Below, one piece after another: positions 28,565 through 38,215 of a stretch of 64,000 nucleotides of DNA (positions are counted from its first letter, which is position 1; each line of letters begins with the position of its first letter). This stretch comes from Rhizobium sp. WYJ-E13 (GTDB lineage Bacteria; Pseudomonadota; Alphaproteobacteria; Rhizobiales; Rhizobiaceae): NCBI RefSeq assembly GCF_018987265.1, contig NZ_CP076853.1, positions 3,909,501-3,973,500 of the forward strand, in the 5' to 3' direction. Below the pieces are notes generated by a model. That model saw nothing but the letters and a program-made list of their open reading frames with translations. It had not been told where the DNA came from and did not search any database. The translations under genes and the position numbers were made by a program.

Positions 28565-29266
28565 ATGGCTCAACAGCTGCTCATGCCGAAGGCGACTGCC
28601 ATCTGGCTCGTCGACAATACAGCCCTGTCTTTCGACCAGATCGCTCAGTTCTGCAAACTGCATCCGCTCGAAGTCAAGGCGATTGCCGATGGCGAAGCCG
28701 CACAGGGCATCAAGGGCCTCGACCCGATCGCCACCGGACAGCTTTCCCGCGATGAGATCGCTCGCGCCGAAGGCAACCCGAACTACAAGCTGAAGCTCTC
28801 CGAACCGAAGGTCCGCGTGCCGGAATCCAAGCGCCGCGGCCCGCGCTATACGCCGGTTTCCAAGCGCCAGGACCGCCCGAACGCCATTCTCTGGCTGGTT
28901 CGCAACCATCCGGAATTGAAGGATGCGCAGATTTCGCGTCTCGTCGGCACCACTAAATCGACGATCGAGCAGATCCGTGAACGCACTCACTGGAATTCGG
29001 CAAACCTGGCTCCGATGGATCCGGTCACGCTCGGCCTCTGCAGCCAGATCGATCTCGACATGGAAGTGGAAAAGGCGTCCAAGGGTCGCCCGCTGCCGAC
29101 CGCTGCCGAACTCGGCGCAACGCTGCAGTCCGCTCAGGAAACAGAGCGTCTGACACCGAGCTACGAGCGCGAGGAAGAAAAGGAAATCGACGCCGATGCC
29201 GTCTTCCGCAAGCTGAGCTCGCTGCGTTCGACGCCTAAGGACGAGGATGAAGACGATCAGTTCTGA
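28565..29266 (+). CDS. DUF1013 protein, cell-cycle transcriptional regulator (TrcR-like)
   Basis: A 233-residue alphaproteobacterial protein of the DUF1013 family, annotated in relatives as a cell-cycle transcriptional regulator. Two helix-turn-helix-like stretches are visible. WLVDNTALSFDQIAQFCKLH lies near residues 14-33 and LKDAQISRLVGTTKSTIEQI near 119-138. The C-terminus is acidic (DEDEDDQF). I chose the ATG at 28565 because MAQQLLMPKATAIWLV is the family start. It diverges from acs. Its original terminator has been interrupted by an IS element. Confidence 0.85.
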   Translation: MAQQLLMPKATAIWLVDNTALSFDQIAQFCKLHPLEVKAIADGEAAQGIKGLDPIATGQLSRDEIARAEGNPNYKLKLSEPKVRVPESKRRGPRYTPVSKRQDRPNAILWLVRNHPELKDAQISRLVGTTKSTIEQIRERTHWNSANLAPMDPVTLGLCSQIDLDMEVEKASKGRPLPTAAELGATLQSAQETERLTPSYEREEEKEIDADAVFRKLSSLRSTPKDEDEDDQF

Positions 29267-29293
29267 GATCGTCATGTCCTGAAATGAATAAAC

Positions 29294-29309
29294 CCCGCCA
29301 ATGGCGGGG
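29294..29309 (+). repeat. Left copy of duplicated terminator stem (target site duplication)
   Basis: CCCGCCAATGGCGGGG abuts the left end of the IS element and is repeated exactly at its right end. It is the stem-loop of the DUF1013 gene's terminator. Here it is followed by TTCAG of the IS rather than a T-run. Confidence 0.8.
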
Positions 29310-29421
29310 TTCAGACCGCTGACAAACCCGTCGATTTTGTCGGCGGTTTTTTGTCGGAACGCCCGGTGAAGTGACGTTTTGCCGATGAGGTTGGTCTGAT
29401 GAGAATTACGGCTGTCTGGCC

Positions 29422-30792
29422 TTATCCCCAGGCTGGCTTTGGGGTCTTGGTCAGCGCTATGGTGATCTTCTTGATGTTCTGGGCGGCAGCGGCCAGCAGG
29501 CATTGGCAGCGGACTCTGACGAGGCCTCGGAAGCGGGCGTAGCGGTGGCCGTGAAGTTGTTTGGCGTCGGCAAAGGAACGTTCGACGGTCTCTTTTCGCC
29601 GCTTATAGATTGCCTTGCCCCAGGGTGTCTTTCTGTTGGCATCTGTTCGTTCTCGGGCGTCTTGCCAGACATGGCGGGTGATGGTGCGCTCAGCCTTGGC
29701 ATTGGACGTGCAGGAGGCAAGCAGCGGGCAGTTTCGGCAGATGGCAGGATCGGAGCGGTAGTGCTTGTAGCCGTTGCGGTCGGTGGTGGCATAGGTCAGC
29801 AACTGGCCCTCGGGGCAGCGATAGCCGTCCGTCTCGGGCTCGAACACGAACTTCGATTTGCGCATCATCCCGTCCTTGGGTGGGGTGGGATTGCGATAGC
29901 CGGTGACGCCGAGGATTTTTCTGTCCTCCAGTCCCTTGGCGATGCCTGATGTCGCATAGCCCGCATCGAGCCCGACCGCGCCGACATGCAAGTCGAAGCG
30001 GTCGCGCTGCCGGTCCAGCCGCTCCAGGTAGACGATCGAGTCATGCACATTGGCCGGCGTCACATGCGTGTCGGTGATGATGGCATGGCGACCATCGACG
30101 GTCCGATGATCGAGATAAAAGAAGCCCTTGGGCTTGCCGTCGCGCACCATGTAGCCGCTTTCAGGGTCGGTGCGGCTGACCTTGGTTTCCTTCACCTCGG
30201 GCTCGCGCGCCTTCTCCTTCAGCGGCTTCTGGCCATGCGCGGCCCGTTCGGCCTCGATCGCCCGGTCAAGATCGGCCCAGTAATCGGCCCGCGATTTCTG
30301 GAGCATCTCAAGATCATATTTGCCCTTGTTGGCATTGGCCTTCAGATGCGTGGAATCCGTATACAGTACCGTGCCGTCGACCAGGCCGTGCCGGATCGCC
30401 TGCTTCACGATCGCATCGAAGATGTCCTGGACCACGGACGTATCGTTGAAGCGGCGGCGACGGTTTTGCGACAGCGTCGAGGCATCGAAGACCGGCTCAG
30501 TCAGCTTCATCCGAAGGAACCAGCGATAGGCGACATTGACCTCGATCTCGCGCACCAACTGCCGCTCCGAGCGAACCCCGAACAGGTAGCCGATGAACAG
30601 AGCCTTGAACATTAAGGTAGGATCGAGCGGCGGACGCCCGTTGTCGGCGCAGTAGAGCCCGGCAACACGATCATGGATGAAGGAAAAGTCGATCACCGCA
30701 TCGATCTTGCGAAGCAGGTGATCCTTCGGCACCAGGCTGTCGAGCGTCACCATCTCGAGAGCCGTTTGTTCGGGAGCAGGTTTCTTCAACAT
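29422..30792 (-). CDS. IS1182-family transposase
   Basis: A 456-residue DDE transposase. The N-terminal DUF772-type domain contains RPPLDPTLMFKALFIGYLFG and SERQLVREIEVNVAYRWFL. The catalytic domain contains LYTDSTHLKANAN with the first aspartate, AVGLDAGYATSGIAKGLE with the second, and KRRKETVERSFADAKQLHG with the glutamate. It shows no frameshift or internal stop, so it may be active. I chose the ATG at 30792 (MLKKPAPEQ); a GTG at 30807 would add five residues. Confidence 0.93.
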   Translation of the reverse strand: MLKKPAPEQTALEMVTLDSLVPKDHLLRKIDAVIDFSFIHDRVAGLYCADNGRPPLDPTLMFKALFIGYLFGVRSERQLVREIEVNVAYRWFLRMKLTEPVFDASTLSQNRRRRFNDTSVVQDIFDAIVKQAIRHGLVDGTVLYTDSTHLKANANKGKYDLEMLQKSRADYWADLDRAIEAERAAHGQKPLKEKAREPEVKETKVSRTDPESGYMVRDGKPKGFFYLDHRTVDGRHAIITDTHVTPANVHDSIVYLERLDRQRDRFDLHVGAVGLDAGYATSGIAKGLEDRKILGVTGYRNPTPPKDGMMRKSKFVFEPETDGYRCPEGQLLTYATTDRNGYKHYRSDPAICRNCPLLASCTSNAKAERTITRHVWQDARERTDANRKTPWGKAIYKRRKETVERSFADAKQLHGHRYARFRGLVRVRCQCLLAAAAQNIKKITIALTKTPKPAWG

Positions 30793-30807
30793 GTCCCAGT
30801 GAATCAC

Positions 30808-30833
30808 AAACCCCTGGCTGTGGCCAGGGGTTT
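30808..30833. terminator. Hairpin inside the IS, upstream of the transposase
   Basis: Perfect 11-bp stem AAACCCCTGGC / GCCAGGGGTTT with loop TGTG, overlapping the inner edge of the right inverted repeat and the GTG alternative start region. It probably limits read-through from the flagellin gene into the transposase, or hides its ribosome-binding site. This role is inferred. Confidence 0.6.
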
Positions 30834-30848
30834 GTCAGCAGTCTGAAG

Positions 30849-30864
30849 CCCGCCAATGGCGGGG
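30849..30864 (+). repeat. Right copy of duplicated terminator stem
   Basis: Second copy of CCCGCCAATGGCGGGG, here followed by the original TTTTTT. Read leftward, as the flagellin transcript would be, the stem now runs into IS sequence instead of the T-rich DNA seen left of the element. Confidence 0.8.
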
Positions 30865-30892
30865 TTTTTTGTTGCCGTTCTCCTGCGCGCTA

Positions 30893-31828
30893 TTAGCTGC
30901 GGAAGAGCGAGAGAATGTTCTGTGCCGAGGAATTGGCGATCGAGAGCGACTGGATCGCAAGCTGCTGCTGCGTCTGCAGGGCAGAGAGCTTCGAAGACTC
31001 TTCTTCCATGTCGGCGTCGACGAGGCGGCCGACGCCTGAGTCGATCGAGTCACCCAGGGCGCTGACGAAGGTTTCCTGCAGCTGAATTCGGGTCGAAATC
31101 GAGCCGAGCTGCGAGCCTGCATTCGTCAGGGCCTGGAGCACGAGTTCGACGCCGGAAAGCGCTCCGTCAAGCTGGCCTTGACTGAAATTGGTGATGTCGA
31201 GCGCGTAGATCGACGGCATGACGATAACCGTGTTGCCGTAGGTGCCGTTGAATGCAGTGCCAATGATGCCGCTCGTTGTCTGGATCGTGCCGTTGCTGTT
31301 CATGCCGAACAACACATTGCCGAGCGTACCGGCATCAAGAACATAGTCCGTCATCTTGACCGAAACGGCATTGGAACCGTCACGGACGAAGGACGAGACG
31401 ACGCTCTTCGTCCCCGAAGCGCCGGCAACCCAATTTTCACCGGAGAAGGAAGCCGACTGGGCAATACTCACCAGCTGGTCCTGCAGCTGGTCGAGCTCTT
31501 CCTGGATCTTGGTCTTGTCGACGCCCTTTTCTGTGGCGGCGACGATCTTCGCCTTGATTTCCATAACAACGTCAATGGCGTTGTCCATCGCAGTATAGGC
31601 GGTGTCGACCTTGGCAGCGCCGAGACCAAGAGCGTCGGAAACGGCCGAAAGGGCCTTGTTGTCCGAACGCATGGTCGTTGCAATCGACCAGTAGGCAGCG
31701 TTGTCAGCAGCTTTGTCGATGCGATAGCCCGAGGAGACGCGGCCCTGGGTATCCTTGAGGCTGTCGTTTACGCCGCGCAGGGTCTGCAGCGCTGCCATGG
31801 CAGCGTTGTTGGTGAGGATGCTTGTCAT
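30893..31828 (-). CDS. Flagellin
   Basis: A 311-residue flagellin. The conserved N-terminal D0/D1 region reads MTSILTNNAAMAALQTLRGV, with SGYRIDKAADNAAYWSIAT. The C-terminal D0 region ends LSIANSSAQNILSLFRS, typical of rhizobial 'complex' flagellins. The variable middle is short. The ATG at 31828 is the family start. No other flagellar gene lies in this window, so it is an isolated copy away from any main flagellar cluster. It is exported by the flagellar type III system without a cleaved signal. Confidence 0.94.
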   Translation of the reverse strand: MTSILTNNAAMAALQTLRGVNDSLKDTQGRVSSGYRIDKAADNAAYWSIATTMRSDNKALSAVSDALGLGAAKVDTAYTAMDNAIDVVMEIKAKIVAATEKGVDKTKIQEELDQLQDQLVSIAQSASFSGENWVAGASGTKSVVSSFVRDGSNAVSVKMTDYVLDAGTLGNVLFGMNSNGTIQTTSGIIGTAFNGTYGNTVIVMPSIYALDITNFSQGQLDGALSGVELVLQALTNAGSQLGSISTRIQLQETFVSALGDSIDSGVGRLVDADMEEESSKLSALQTQQQLAIQSLSIANSSAQNILSLFRS

Positions 31829-32243
31829 GTTCCGTTTCCGCAATCAAAGTGAAAGGGGTCATCCGGACAAGTCCGGTAACGGCGACGCTTCATGCAAAAC
31901 CCGAGAGAGCCGGGTCATTGCCGTTAACGAATGGTTGCGCCTAACATAGTTAATAATTCCTCAATTAGCCTTGCTGAAGATTTAATTTAAGCTCTTATTA
32001 GGGCTTGAGGCAGCAATCGATCGGCTTTGGGAAAGTTTCGGAAATCGGCAGGAATTCCCCAATGATTTAAGAAGCTTAGAAAGTTGTCACGGGTGCTGCT
32101 CAATGTGAGCTCAACCAGAGAAATCGCCCGCTTAAACTTTTTTTCGTATTAATGAATATTATCGCTTTCCAAACAACGGCCGCTGGATACCCACTCAAAT
32201 CATGAGTAATCCTCTGATTCGAAGAGCGCTCTTGCGCTATTCG
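31829..32243. promoter_or_regulatory. 415-base region upstream of flagellin
   Basis: No gene is visible. The part nearest flagellin holds two small hairpins, CCGGAC/GTCCGG at 31863-31876 and ACCCG/CGGGT at 31899-31915, which would lie in its leader RNA. The rest is AT-rich, with TTAATAATT and TTTAATTTAA stretches suited to a promoter. I could not recognise a sigma-54 site or another named box. Confidence 0.4.
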
Positions 32244-32903
32244 TTAACGTGCGCCGAAAATCGCCGAGCCGACGCGCACGCTGGTGGCGCCAAACGCTAT
32301 GGCAGTTTCATAGTCGCCGGACATGCCCATTGAGAGCTTTTTCAGGCTGCATTTTTCGGCGAGCTTTGCGAGCAGGGCAAAGTGCGGGCCGGGATTGTCT
32401 TCTGCCGGCGGAATACACATCAGCCCTTCGATGGTAAGGCCGAGCTCATCGCGACAAAAGTTTATGAAAGCCGCTGCGTCATCTGGTGCTATGCCGGCCT
32501 TCTGTGGCTCCAGACCAGTATTGACCTGCACATAAAGGCGAAGCTCTTTGCCCTGCCGCTTCATTTCCTCGGCTATGGCGCGGGCAATCTTCTCGCGGTC
32601 AATGGACTCGATGACGTCGAAGAGCGCAACCGCTTCGGCAGCCTTGTTGGATTGCAGCGGACCGATGAGGTGCAACTCGATGCCGGGCATTTCCTTTTTC
32701 AGCTCCGGCCATTTTCCCTGGCTTTCCTGGACGCGGTTTTCTCCGAAGACGCGCTGGCCCGCTTTGATTGCCAGACGGATGGTATCGGCCTCGAAGGTCT
32801 TCGAGACAGCCACGAGTTCAACAGAGCGCGCAGAACGACCCGCATCCCGCTCCGCCGTGGCGATCTTGGATCGTACTTCGTTCAACCGCTCTTGAAGTTC
32901 CAT
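32244..32903 (-). CDS. YggS-family PLP-binding protein (PLP homeostasis)
   Basis: A 219-residue single-barrel protein of the YggS/PROSC family. The PLP lysine is Lys35 in LVAVSKTFEAD. Other family stretches are FGENRVQESQGKWPEL, LHLIGPLQSNKA, SIDREKIARAIAEE, and GLMCIPPAEDNPGPHF. The C-terminal SMGMSGDYETAIAFGATSVR includes the phosphate-binding site. Members have no known catalytic reaction and help balance free PLP and amino-acid pools. Length is normal. It is divergent from leuS. Confidence 0.93.
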   Translation of the reverse strand: MELQERLNEVRSKIATAERDAGRSARSVELVAVSKTFEADTIRLAIKAGQRVFGENRVQESQGKWPELKKEMPGIELHLIGPLQSNKAAEAVALFDVIESIDREKIARAIAEEMKRQGKELRLYVQVNTGLEPQKAGIAPDDAAAFINFCRDELGLTIEGLMCIPPAEDNPGPHFALLAKLAEKCSLKKLSMGMSGDYETAIAFGATSVRVGSAIFGAR

Positions 32904-33099
32904 CGCTCGGCCTCGACATCACACATAATTCACTGGCAATGCACTAATCACCTGCAGTGGCCTTGCCAAGACTTCTCTCCAAGATATCACCCCAAAGCCG
33001 AGATCGAACGTCTGAAGCGGCCGCAAAACTTGACGCTTGGTTGGTTTCATGGTGAAGGTCTCGACCAACCTCCCCTGATTTTCCGGAAATTCTGATACC

Positions 33100-35730
33100 A
33101 TGGCTACCGAACGTTACAATCCGCGCGATGCTGAGCCCCGCTGGCAGCAAAAATGGAACGAGGAAAAGGTCTTCGAGACCGACAACTCCGATCCGCGCGA
33201 GAAATATTACGTCCTGGAAATGTTCCCCTATCCGTCGGGCCGTATCCACATGGGCCATGTCCGCAACTATGCCATGGGTGACGTGGTGGCACGTTACAAA
33301 CGCGCCCGGGGCTACAACGTCCTTCATCCGATGGGCTGGGACGCTTTCGGTATGCCAGCAGAAAATGCGGCAATGGAGCGCGGCGTACACCCAGCCTCCT
33401 GGACCTATCAGAATATCGGCTCGATGAAGGCACAGCTTAAGGCGATGGGCTTGTCGCTGGATTGGTCGCGCGAATTAGCGACCTGCGACGTCGAATACTA
33501 CCAGCAGCAGCAACACCTTTTCCTGGACTTCCTGGAAAAGGGTCTCGTTTACCGCAAGCAGTCCAAGGTAAATTGGGATCCGGTCGACAACACCGTTCTC
33601 GCCAATGAACAGGTCATCGACGGCCGTGGCTGGCGCTCCGGCGCGCTGGTGGAACAGCGCGAATTGACGCAATGGTTCTTCAAGATCACCGATTTCAGCC
33701 AGGACCTGCTGGACGCGCTCGATACGCTCGACCAGTGGCCGGAAAAAGTGCGCCTGATGCAGAAGAACTGGATCGGCCGCTCCGAAGGTCTCACGATCCG
33801 CTGGGAAATCGTTCCGGAAACCGCACCCGCGGGCGAAACTGAAGTAACGGTCTATACAACGCGCCCGGATACGCTGTTCGGCGCTTCCTTCCTGGCGATC
33901 GCCGCCGATCATCCCCTCGCCAAGGAGATGGCGGGCAAGAATGCCGATATCGAAGCCTTCTGCGAGGAATGCCGCCGCGCTGGTACTTCTCTTGCCGCAC
34001 TCGAGACGGCCGAGAAAAAAGGCATGGATACGGGCATCCGCGTGAAACATCCGCTCGATCCTTCCTGGGAGCTGCCGGTCTATGTCGCCAACTTCGTTCT
34101 GATGGATTATGGCACGGGCGCCATCTTCGGCTGCCCCTCCGGCGACCAGCGTGACCTGGATTTCGCTCATAAATATGGTCTGCCGGTCGTGCCGGTCGTC
34201 ATGCCGAAGGACGGCGATGCCGCAAGCTTCACCGTCGGCGATGTCGCCTATGACGGCGAAGGCGTAATGATCAACTCGCGCTTCCTCGATGGCAAGTCGA
34301 CGGACGAAGCCTTCCAGGTCGTTGCCGACAAGCTGTCTTCCACCATGCTCGGTAATGCGCCGCAGGGCGAACGCAAGGTCAATTTCCGCCTGCGCGACTG
34401 GGGTATCTCCCGCCAGCGCTACTGGGGCTGCCCGATCCCGATCATCCATTGCGATGACTGCGGCGTCATCCCGGTTCCGAAGAAGGATCTACCAGTAAAG
34501 CTGCCGCAGGATGTGACTTTCGATCAGCCCGGCAATCCGCTGGATCGCCACCCGACCTGGCGTCACGTCTCCTGCCCGCAATGCGGCAAGGATGCGCGTC
34601 GCGAGACGGATACGATGGACACCTTTGTCGATTCGAGCTGGTACTTCACCCGCTTCACGGCACCCTGGGAGAAGCGGCCGACGGACCCGGCCGCAGCCAA
34701 TCGGTGGCTGCCGGTCGACCAGTATATCGGCGGTATCGAACACGCGATCCTGCACCTGCTTTATTCGCGCTTCTTCACGCGGGCGATGCGCGAGACCGGC
34801 CATGTAGACGTCAAGGAGCCCTTCAAGGGCCTCTTCACTCAGGGCATGGTGGTCCATGAAACCTATAGCCGCGGCACCGGCATGCACCGCGAATGGATTT
34901 CGCCCGCCGATATCCGCATCGAGGAGATCGATGGGAAGCGCAGCGCCTATCTGCTTGATGGAGGCGAGGAAATCGCCATCGGCTCCATCGAAAAGATGTC
35001 GAAGTCGAAGAAGAACGTTGTAGACCCCGACGATATCATCGCGTCCTACGGCGCCGATACTGCGCGTTTCTTCGTTCTGTCCGACTCTCCGCCCGATCGT
35101 GACGTCATCTGGTCCGAAGCCGGGGTCGAAGGCGCTCATCGCTTCACGCAGCGCCTCTGGCGCCTGATTTCTGAAGCGGCAGAGGCACTGTCCGCCGTCG
35201 AACCCAAGCCGGCAAAGGAAGGCGAAGCACTGGCGATCTCGCAGCTTGCGCACAAGACGCTGAAGGCCGTCCAGAACGATTACGACAGGCTCTGGTTCAA
35301 CAAGGCAGTCGCCCGCATCTACGAACTCGTCAACGCGCTGGCGGGCCCGCTGACGAAAGTGGCGAGCGGCGAGGGCGATCTAGCTTATCGGGCTGCTATC
35401 CGAAACGCGGCCGAGATCCTGGTCCAGCTCGTTGCACCTATGACGCCACACTTGGCCGAGGAATGCTGGATGACCCTCGGCAACAAGAACCTCATCGCCC
35501 ATGCGGCCTGGCCGGATTATGATGAATCGCTCGTCATCGAAAACGACGTGATCCTTCCGGTGCAGATCAACGGCAAGAAGCGCGCCGAATTGACAATTTC
35601 GCGCGACGCAGATCAGAATGCCGTCACCGAAGCCGTGCTGGAATTGGACGCGGTGAAGAATGTCTTGAACGGTCAGGCACCGAAGAAAATCATCGTAGTT
35701 CCACAGAGGATTGTAAACATTGTCGTCTGA
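33100..35730 (+). CDS. leuS: Leucyl-tRNA synthetase
   Basis: An 876-residue class I aminoacyl-tRNA synthetase charging tRNA-Leu. The HIGH-type motif is [14 protein letters not shown], with HMGH at residues 50-53. The editing domain includes [14 protein letters not shown] and [17 protein letters not shown]. The KMSKS motif is at 632-636. A zinc-like Cys cluster is also present (CDDCG ... CPQCG). Length is normal. It overlaps lptE by 11 bases, and lptE is followed closely by holA, so leuS-lptE-holA is one operon. Confidence 0.98.
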   Translation: MATERYNPRDAEPRWQQKWNEEKVFETDNSDPREKYYVLEMFPYPSGRIHMGHVRNYAMGDVVARYKRARGYNVLHPMGWDAFGMPAENAAMERGVHPASWTYQNIGSMKAQLKAMGLSLDWSRELATCDVEYYQQQQHLFLDFLEKGLVYRKQSKVNWDPVDNTVLANEQVIDGRGWRSGALVEQRELTQWFFKITDFSQDLLDALDTLDQWPEKVRLMQKNWIGRSEGLTIRWEIVPETAPAGETEVTVYTTRPDTLFGASFLAIAADHPLAKEMAGKNADIEAFCEECRRAGTSLAALETAEKKGMDTGIRVKHPLDPSWELPVYVANFVLMDYGTGAIFGCPSGDQRDLDFAHKYGLPVVPVVMPKDGDAASFTVGDVAYDGEGVMINSRFLDGKSTDEAFQVVADKLSSTMLGNAPQGERKVNFRLRDWGISRQRYWGCPIPIIHCDDCGVIPVPKKDLPVKLPQDVTFDQPGNPLDRHPTWRHVSCPQCGKDARRETDTMDTFVDSSWYFTRFTAPWEKRPTDPAAANRWLPVDQYIGGIEHAILHLLYSRFFTRAMRETGHVDVKEPFKGLFTQGMVVHETYSRGTGMHREWISPADIRIEEIDGKRSAYLLDGGEEIAIGSIEKMSKSKKNVVDPDDIIASYGADTARFFVLSDSPPDRDVIWSEAGVEGAHRFTQRLWRLISEAAEALSAVEPKPAKEGEALAISQLAHKTLKAVQNDYDRLWFNKAVARIYELVNALAGPLTKVASGEGDLAYRAAIRNAAEILVQLVAPMTPHLAEECWMTLGNKNLIAHAAWPDYDESLVIENDVILPVQINGKKRAELTISRDADQNAVTEAVLELDAVKNVLNGQAPKKIIVVPQRIVNIVV

Positions 35731-36241
35731 TTTCGCCCGCAAGCTTGCGCGCCGCGCCGGCATCGTAACGATCCTTGCCTCCGCAGCGTTCCTTTCCGCC
35801 TGCCAGGTCCGGCCACTTTATTCCGAAAATACCGGCGTTACCGAAAAGCTCGGTTCCGTCGGCTTTTCCGAAGCAAGTACGCGTGTCGGACAGGTAGTTC
35901 GCAATCGTCTGATTTTCCTGGCTTCCCGCGGTGCCGGTGAAGTTGAGAAGCCGGATTACATGGTTGATATGCAGGTTTCGTCATACGTTGCCGATACTTT
36001 GCTTGTTCAATCCTCCGATACGTCTCGTGCAGGACGCGCGAACGTGACGGTCAGCTATACGTTGCGGACGACGAAAGACAATCAGATCATCAAGGCAGGT
36101 AGCCGCTCGGCAACGTCTCTCGTTGACTTCCCGAGCCAGGAATTTGCCAAGCAGCGAGCAATTCTCGATGCGGAAAATCGCGCGGCCAACCAGGCGGCCG
36201 AATTCGTGGGAGCGGATCTCGCCGCCGCACTCAGCCGCTAA
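35720..36241 (+). CDS. lptE: LPS assembly lipoprotein LptE
   Basis: A 173-residue lipoprotein. The hydrophobic signal ends in the lipobox LSAC with the acylated cysteine at residue 28, followed by QVRPLYSE. The rest matches the alphaproteobacterial LptE family, which plugs the LptD outer-membrane channel for lipopolysaccharide export. The start is a TTG at 35720 that overlaps leuS by 11 bases; no better ATG lies near the signal peptide. The leuS-lptE-holA order is widely conserved in alphaproteobacteria and supports the call. Confidence 0.88.
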   Translation: MSSDFARKLARRAGIVTILASAAFLSACQVRPLYSENTGVTEKLGSVGFSEASTRVGQVVRNRLIFLASRGAGEVEKPDYMVDMQVSSYVADTLLVQSSDTSRAGRANVTVSYTLRTTKDNQIIKAGSRSATSLVDFPSQEFAKQRAILDAENRAANQAAEFVGADLAAALSR

Positions 36242-36253
36242 GGGAGCGGTGGC

Positions 36254-37300
36254 GTGGCGGAAATCAAATCCCATGAGTTCGAAGGGTTCCTGCAGAAATC
36301 CGCACGTTTGTACCGCATCTATCTGATCTATGGTCCGGACCGCGGACTTGTTTCTGAGCGTGCCAGTATGATCGCTGGAAAGACTGGCATCGACCAGAAC
36401 GATCCCTTCTCTGTCACCAAGCTCGATGTCGGCGATCTTCAGAAAGAGCCTGGCCGGCTGGTCGACGAAGCCCAGTCGATTGGTCTTTTCGGCGGTGAAA
36501 AGCTGATATGGGTGAGGGGTGCTGCAAACGAGAAATATCTCGTCGATGCTGTCTCATTTCTATCAGGTGCTTCCCTCGAGGCAGCCAGTATCATCGTTGA
36601 AGCAGGCGACCTGAAGAAGGGATCGGCCTTACGCAAGACGGTCGAGGCTGCCCGCAGCACAGCAGTCGCCATCCCCTGCTACGCCGATGATGGCCGCGCA
36701 CTTAACGCACTGATCGACAGCGAACTCTCCGCAGAACGACTGGGCATAACCCCGGCTGCCCGGCAGGCTCTCATCACCCTGATCGGTGGCGACAGAATTG
36801 CGTCCAGAAATGAGATTCGCAAACTGGCGCTCTATTGCCGGGGCATGGGAACGATCGATGATCATCACGTCACCGAAATAATTGGTGACGCTAGCGCCAT
36901 TTCAGTCGACGATGCTGTTGATGCGATATTAGGTGGCGACAGCAATACCTTCTTGCATGCAATGCAGAAGATCACGAGTTCCAAGACCTCGGTTTTTCTA
37001 GTTCTCCAGGCCTGCCTTCGACAATTTCAGCTTCTCGATACGATGCGCGCGGAGATGGATGAGAAGAGACTGCCGCTCGCGCAAGTAATGCAGACGCTAG
37101 GCAGGCATCTTCATTTCCGGCGCAAGCCGATTATAGAACAAGCGTTGAAAAGCTGGAGCGCAGACGCTATTTCCCGTGAAACAAAACGTCTGCAGGCCGC
37201 TGTCCTACAGACGAGACAGCGGCAAATATTGGAAGACAGCATCGCCATGCAGACGCTGCTCTCCACTACACTGCAATCGGGAAGGCGCCCCCAAGCCTGA
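36254..37300 (+). CDS. holA: DNA polymerase III subunit delta
   Basis: A 348-residue clamp-loader subunit that opens the beta sliding clamp. The N-terminal AAA+-like domain contains YRIYLIYGPDRGLVSERAS and GLFGGEKLIWVRGA; the C-terminal part has the helical collar. The start is a GTG with AAGGGAG upstream. A parS-like sequence is embedded near its 3' end (37168-37183). It is the last gene of the leuS operon and convergent with parB, with no spare bases between the stops. Confidence 0.92.
   Translation: MAEIKSHEFEGFLQKSARLYRIYLIYGPDRGLVSERASMIAGKTGIDQNDPFSVTKLDVGDLQKEPGRLVDEAQSIGLFGGEKLIWVRGAANEKYLVDAVSFLSGASLEAASIIVEAGDLKKGSALRKTVEAARSTAVAIPCYADDGRALNALIDSELSAERLGITPAARQALITLIGGDRIASRNEIRKLALYCRGMGTIDDHHVTEIIGDASAISVDDAVDAILGGDSNTFLHAMQKITSSKTSVFLVLQACLRQFQLLDTMRAEMDEKRLPLAQVMQTLGRHLHFRRKPIIEQALKSWSADAISRETKRLQAAVLQTRQRQILEDSIAMQTLLSTTLQSGRRPQA
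37168..37183. other. parS-like site inside holA (14 of 16)
   Basis: TATTTCCCGTGAAACA differs from the ParB consensus at positions 2 and 7. The second change breaks the central CACGTG, so binding is probably weaker. In holA it encodes ISRET. Confidence 0.35.
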
Positions 37301-38182
37301 TTAGCGTCGCTCCAGAAGCCGGCAGACTTCCTCCAGCTGCTCCAGAGACTTGTAGGAAATACGGATCTGGCCGCCACTCGCCTTATGATTGATGGACACA
37401 TCGAGCCCAAGCGTATCTGACAGCGTACGCTCCAGAGCCAACGTATCGGAATCCTTCTGATTCTTTTGAACGGGCGTCTGGGGCTCCGACTGCGCCTTGA
37501 TGTCGTTCTGCGCGAGCTTCTCCGCATCGCGTACCGACATGCCCTTAGAGACGATTGTACGCGCGAGTGCGGAGGGATCCGACGTCGAAACCAGCGCACG
37601 CGCATGACCTGCGGACAGACTTCCGGCGGCCAGCATGTCACGGACAGGATCAGGCAGCTTCAACAGCCGCAAGGAATTGGCGACATGGCTGCGACTCTTA
37701 CCGATAATCTCACCGAGATCATTCTGGGTATATCCATATTCGGCAATAAGCTGCTCATAGCCAAGCGCCTCTTCGAGAGCGTTGAGATCGGAGCGTTGGA
37801 CGTTCTCAACGATCGCAATTTCCAGCGCCGTTTTGTCGTCCACGTCCCTGATGATAACAGGGATTTCGATCAAACCCGCCAGCTGGGCAGCACGCCAACG
37901 TCTTTCGCCGGCTATGATTTCATAACGATCCCGCGCCAGTGTTCTGACGACGATCGGCTGCACAATACCATGCTGGCGGATCGAACTTGCAAGATCGTGA
38001 AGCTCGGCATCATCGAAGAAACGACGAGGGTTGCGAGGGTTGCGAGTGACGAACTCAATGGGGATCATTCGGTCGGCGCTGACCGCTGACCGCTCCGCCT
38101 CAGCCGGAACAGGTTGATCCATTTCGCCTATAAGAGCTGCCAGACCGCGGCCAAGCCGTCTTTTCGATGTATCGTCATTCAT
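37301..38182 (-). CDS. parB: Chromosome partitioning protein ParB
   Basis: A 293-residue DNA-binding CTPase that loads on parS and spreads. The N-terminal RLGRGLAALIGEM is the ParA-activating region. The CTP-binding signature is GERRWRAAQ (92-100), and ENVQRSDLNALEEALGYEQL is the arginine/helical region. GYTQNDLGEIIGKSRSHVAN is the helix-turn-helix recognising parS. The ATG at 38182 (MNDDTSK) is preferred over a TTG six bases upstream. It follows parA by about 33 bases and is the last gene of the leftward run. Confidence 0.97.
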   Translation of the reverse strand: MNDDTSKRRLGRGLAALIGEMDQPVPAEAERSAVSADRMIPIEFVTRNPRNPRRFFDDAELHDLASSIRQHGIVQPIVVRTLARDRYEIIAGERRWRAAQLAGLIEIPVIIRDVDDKTALEIAIVENVQRSDLNALEEALGYEQLIAEYGYTQNDLGEIIGKSRSHVANSLRLLKLPDPVRDMLAAGSLSAGHARALVSTSDPSALARTIVSKGMSVRDAEKLAQNDIKAQSEPQTPVQKNQKDSDTLALERTLSDTLGLDVSINHKASGGQIRISYKSLEQLEEVCRLLERR

Positions 38183-38215
38183 GTCCAAAACTCGCTTACG
38201 CTGTCATCCACTCTT

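Larger units (their letters stand above)
29310..30848 (-). mobile_element. IS1182-family insertion sequence, about 1.54 kb
   Basis: The element contains one intact transposase gene and is bounded by near-perfect 20-bp inverted repeats. The left end TTCAGACCGCTGACAAACCC (29310-29329) matches the complement of the right end (30828-30847) except at one base. Beyond both ends lies the 16-bp direct repeat CCCGCCAATGGCGGGG, with one extra G on the right. The element therefore inserted into a palindromic terminator. The exact end base is uncertain by one. Confidence 0.85.

Noticed and set aside
34035..34055. CGTGAAACAT inside leuS as another parS
   Set aside because: Only one half-site matches; the other half is not symmetric.
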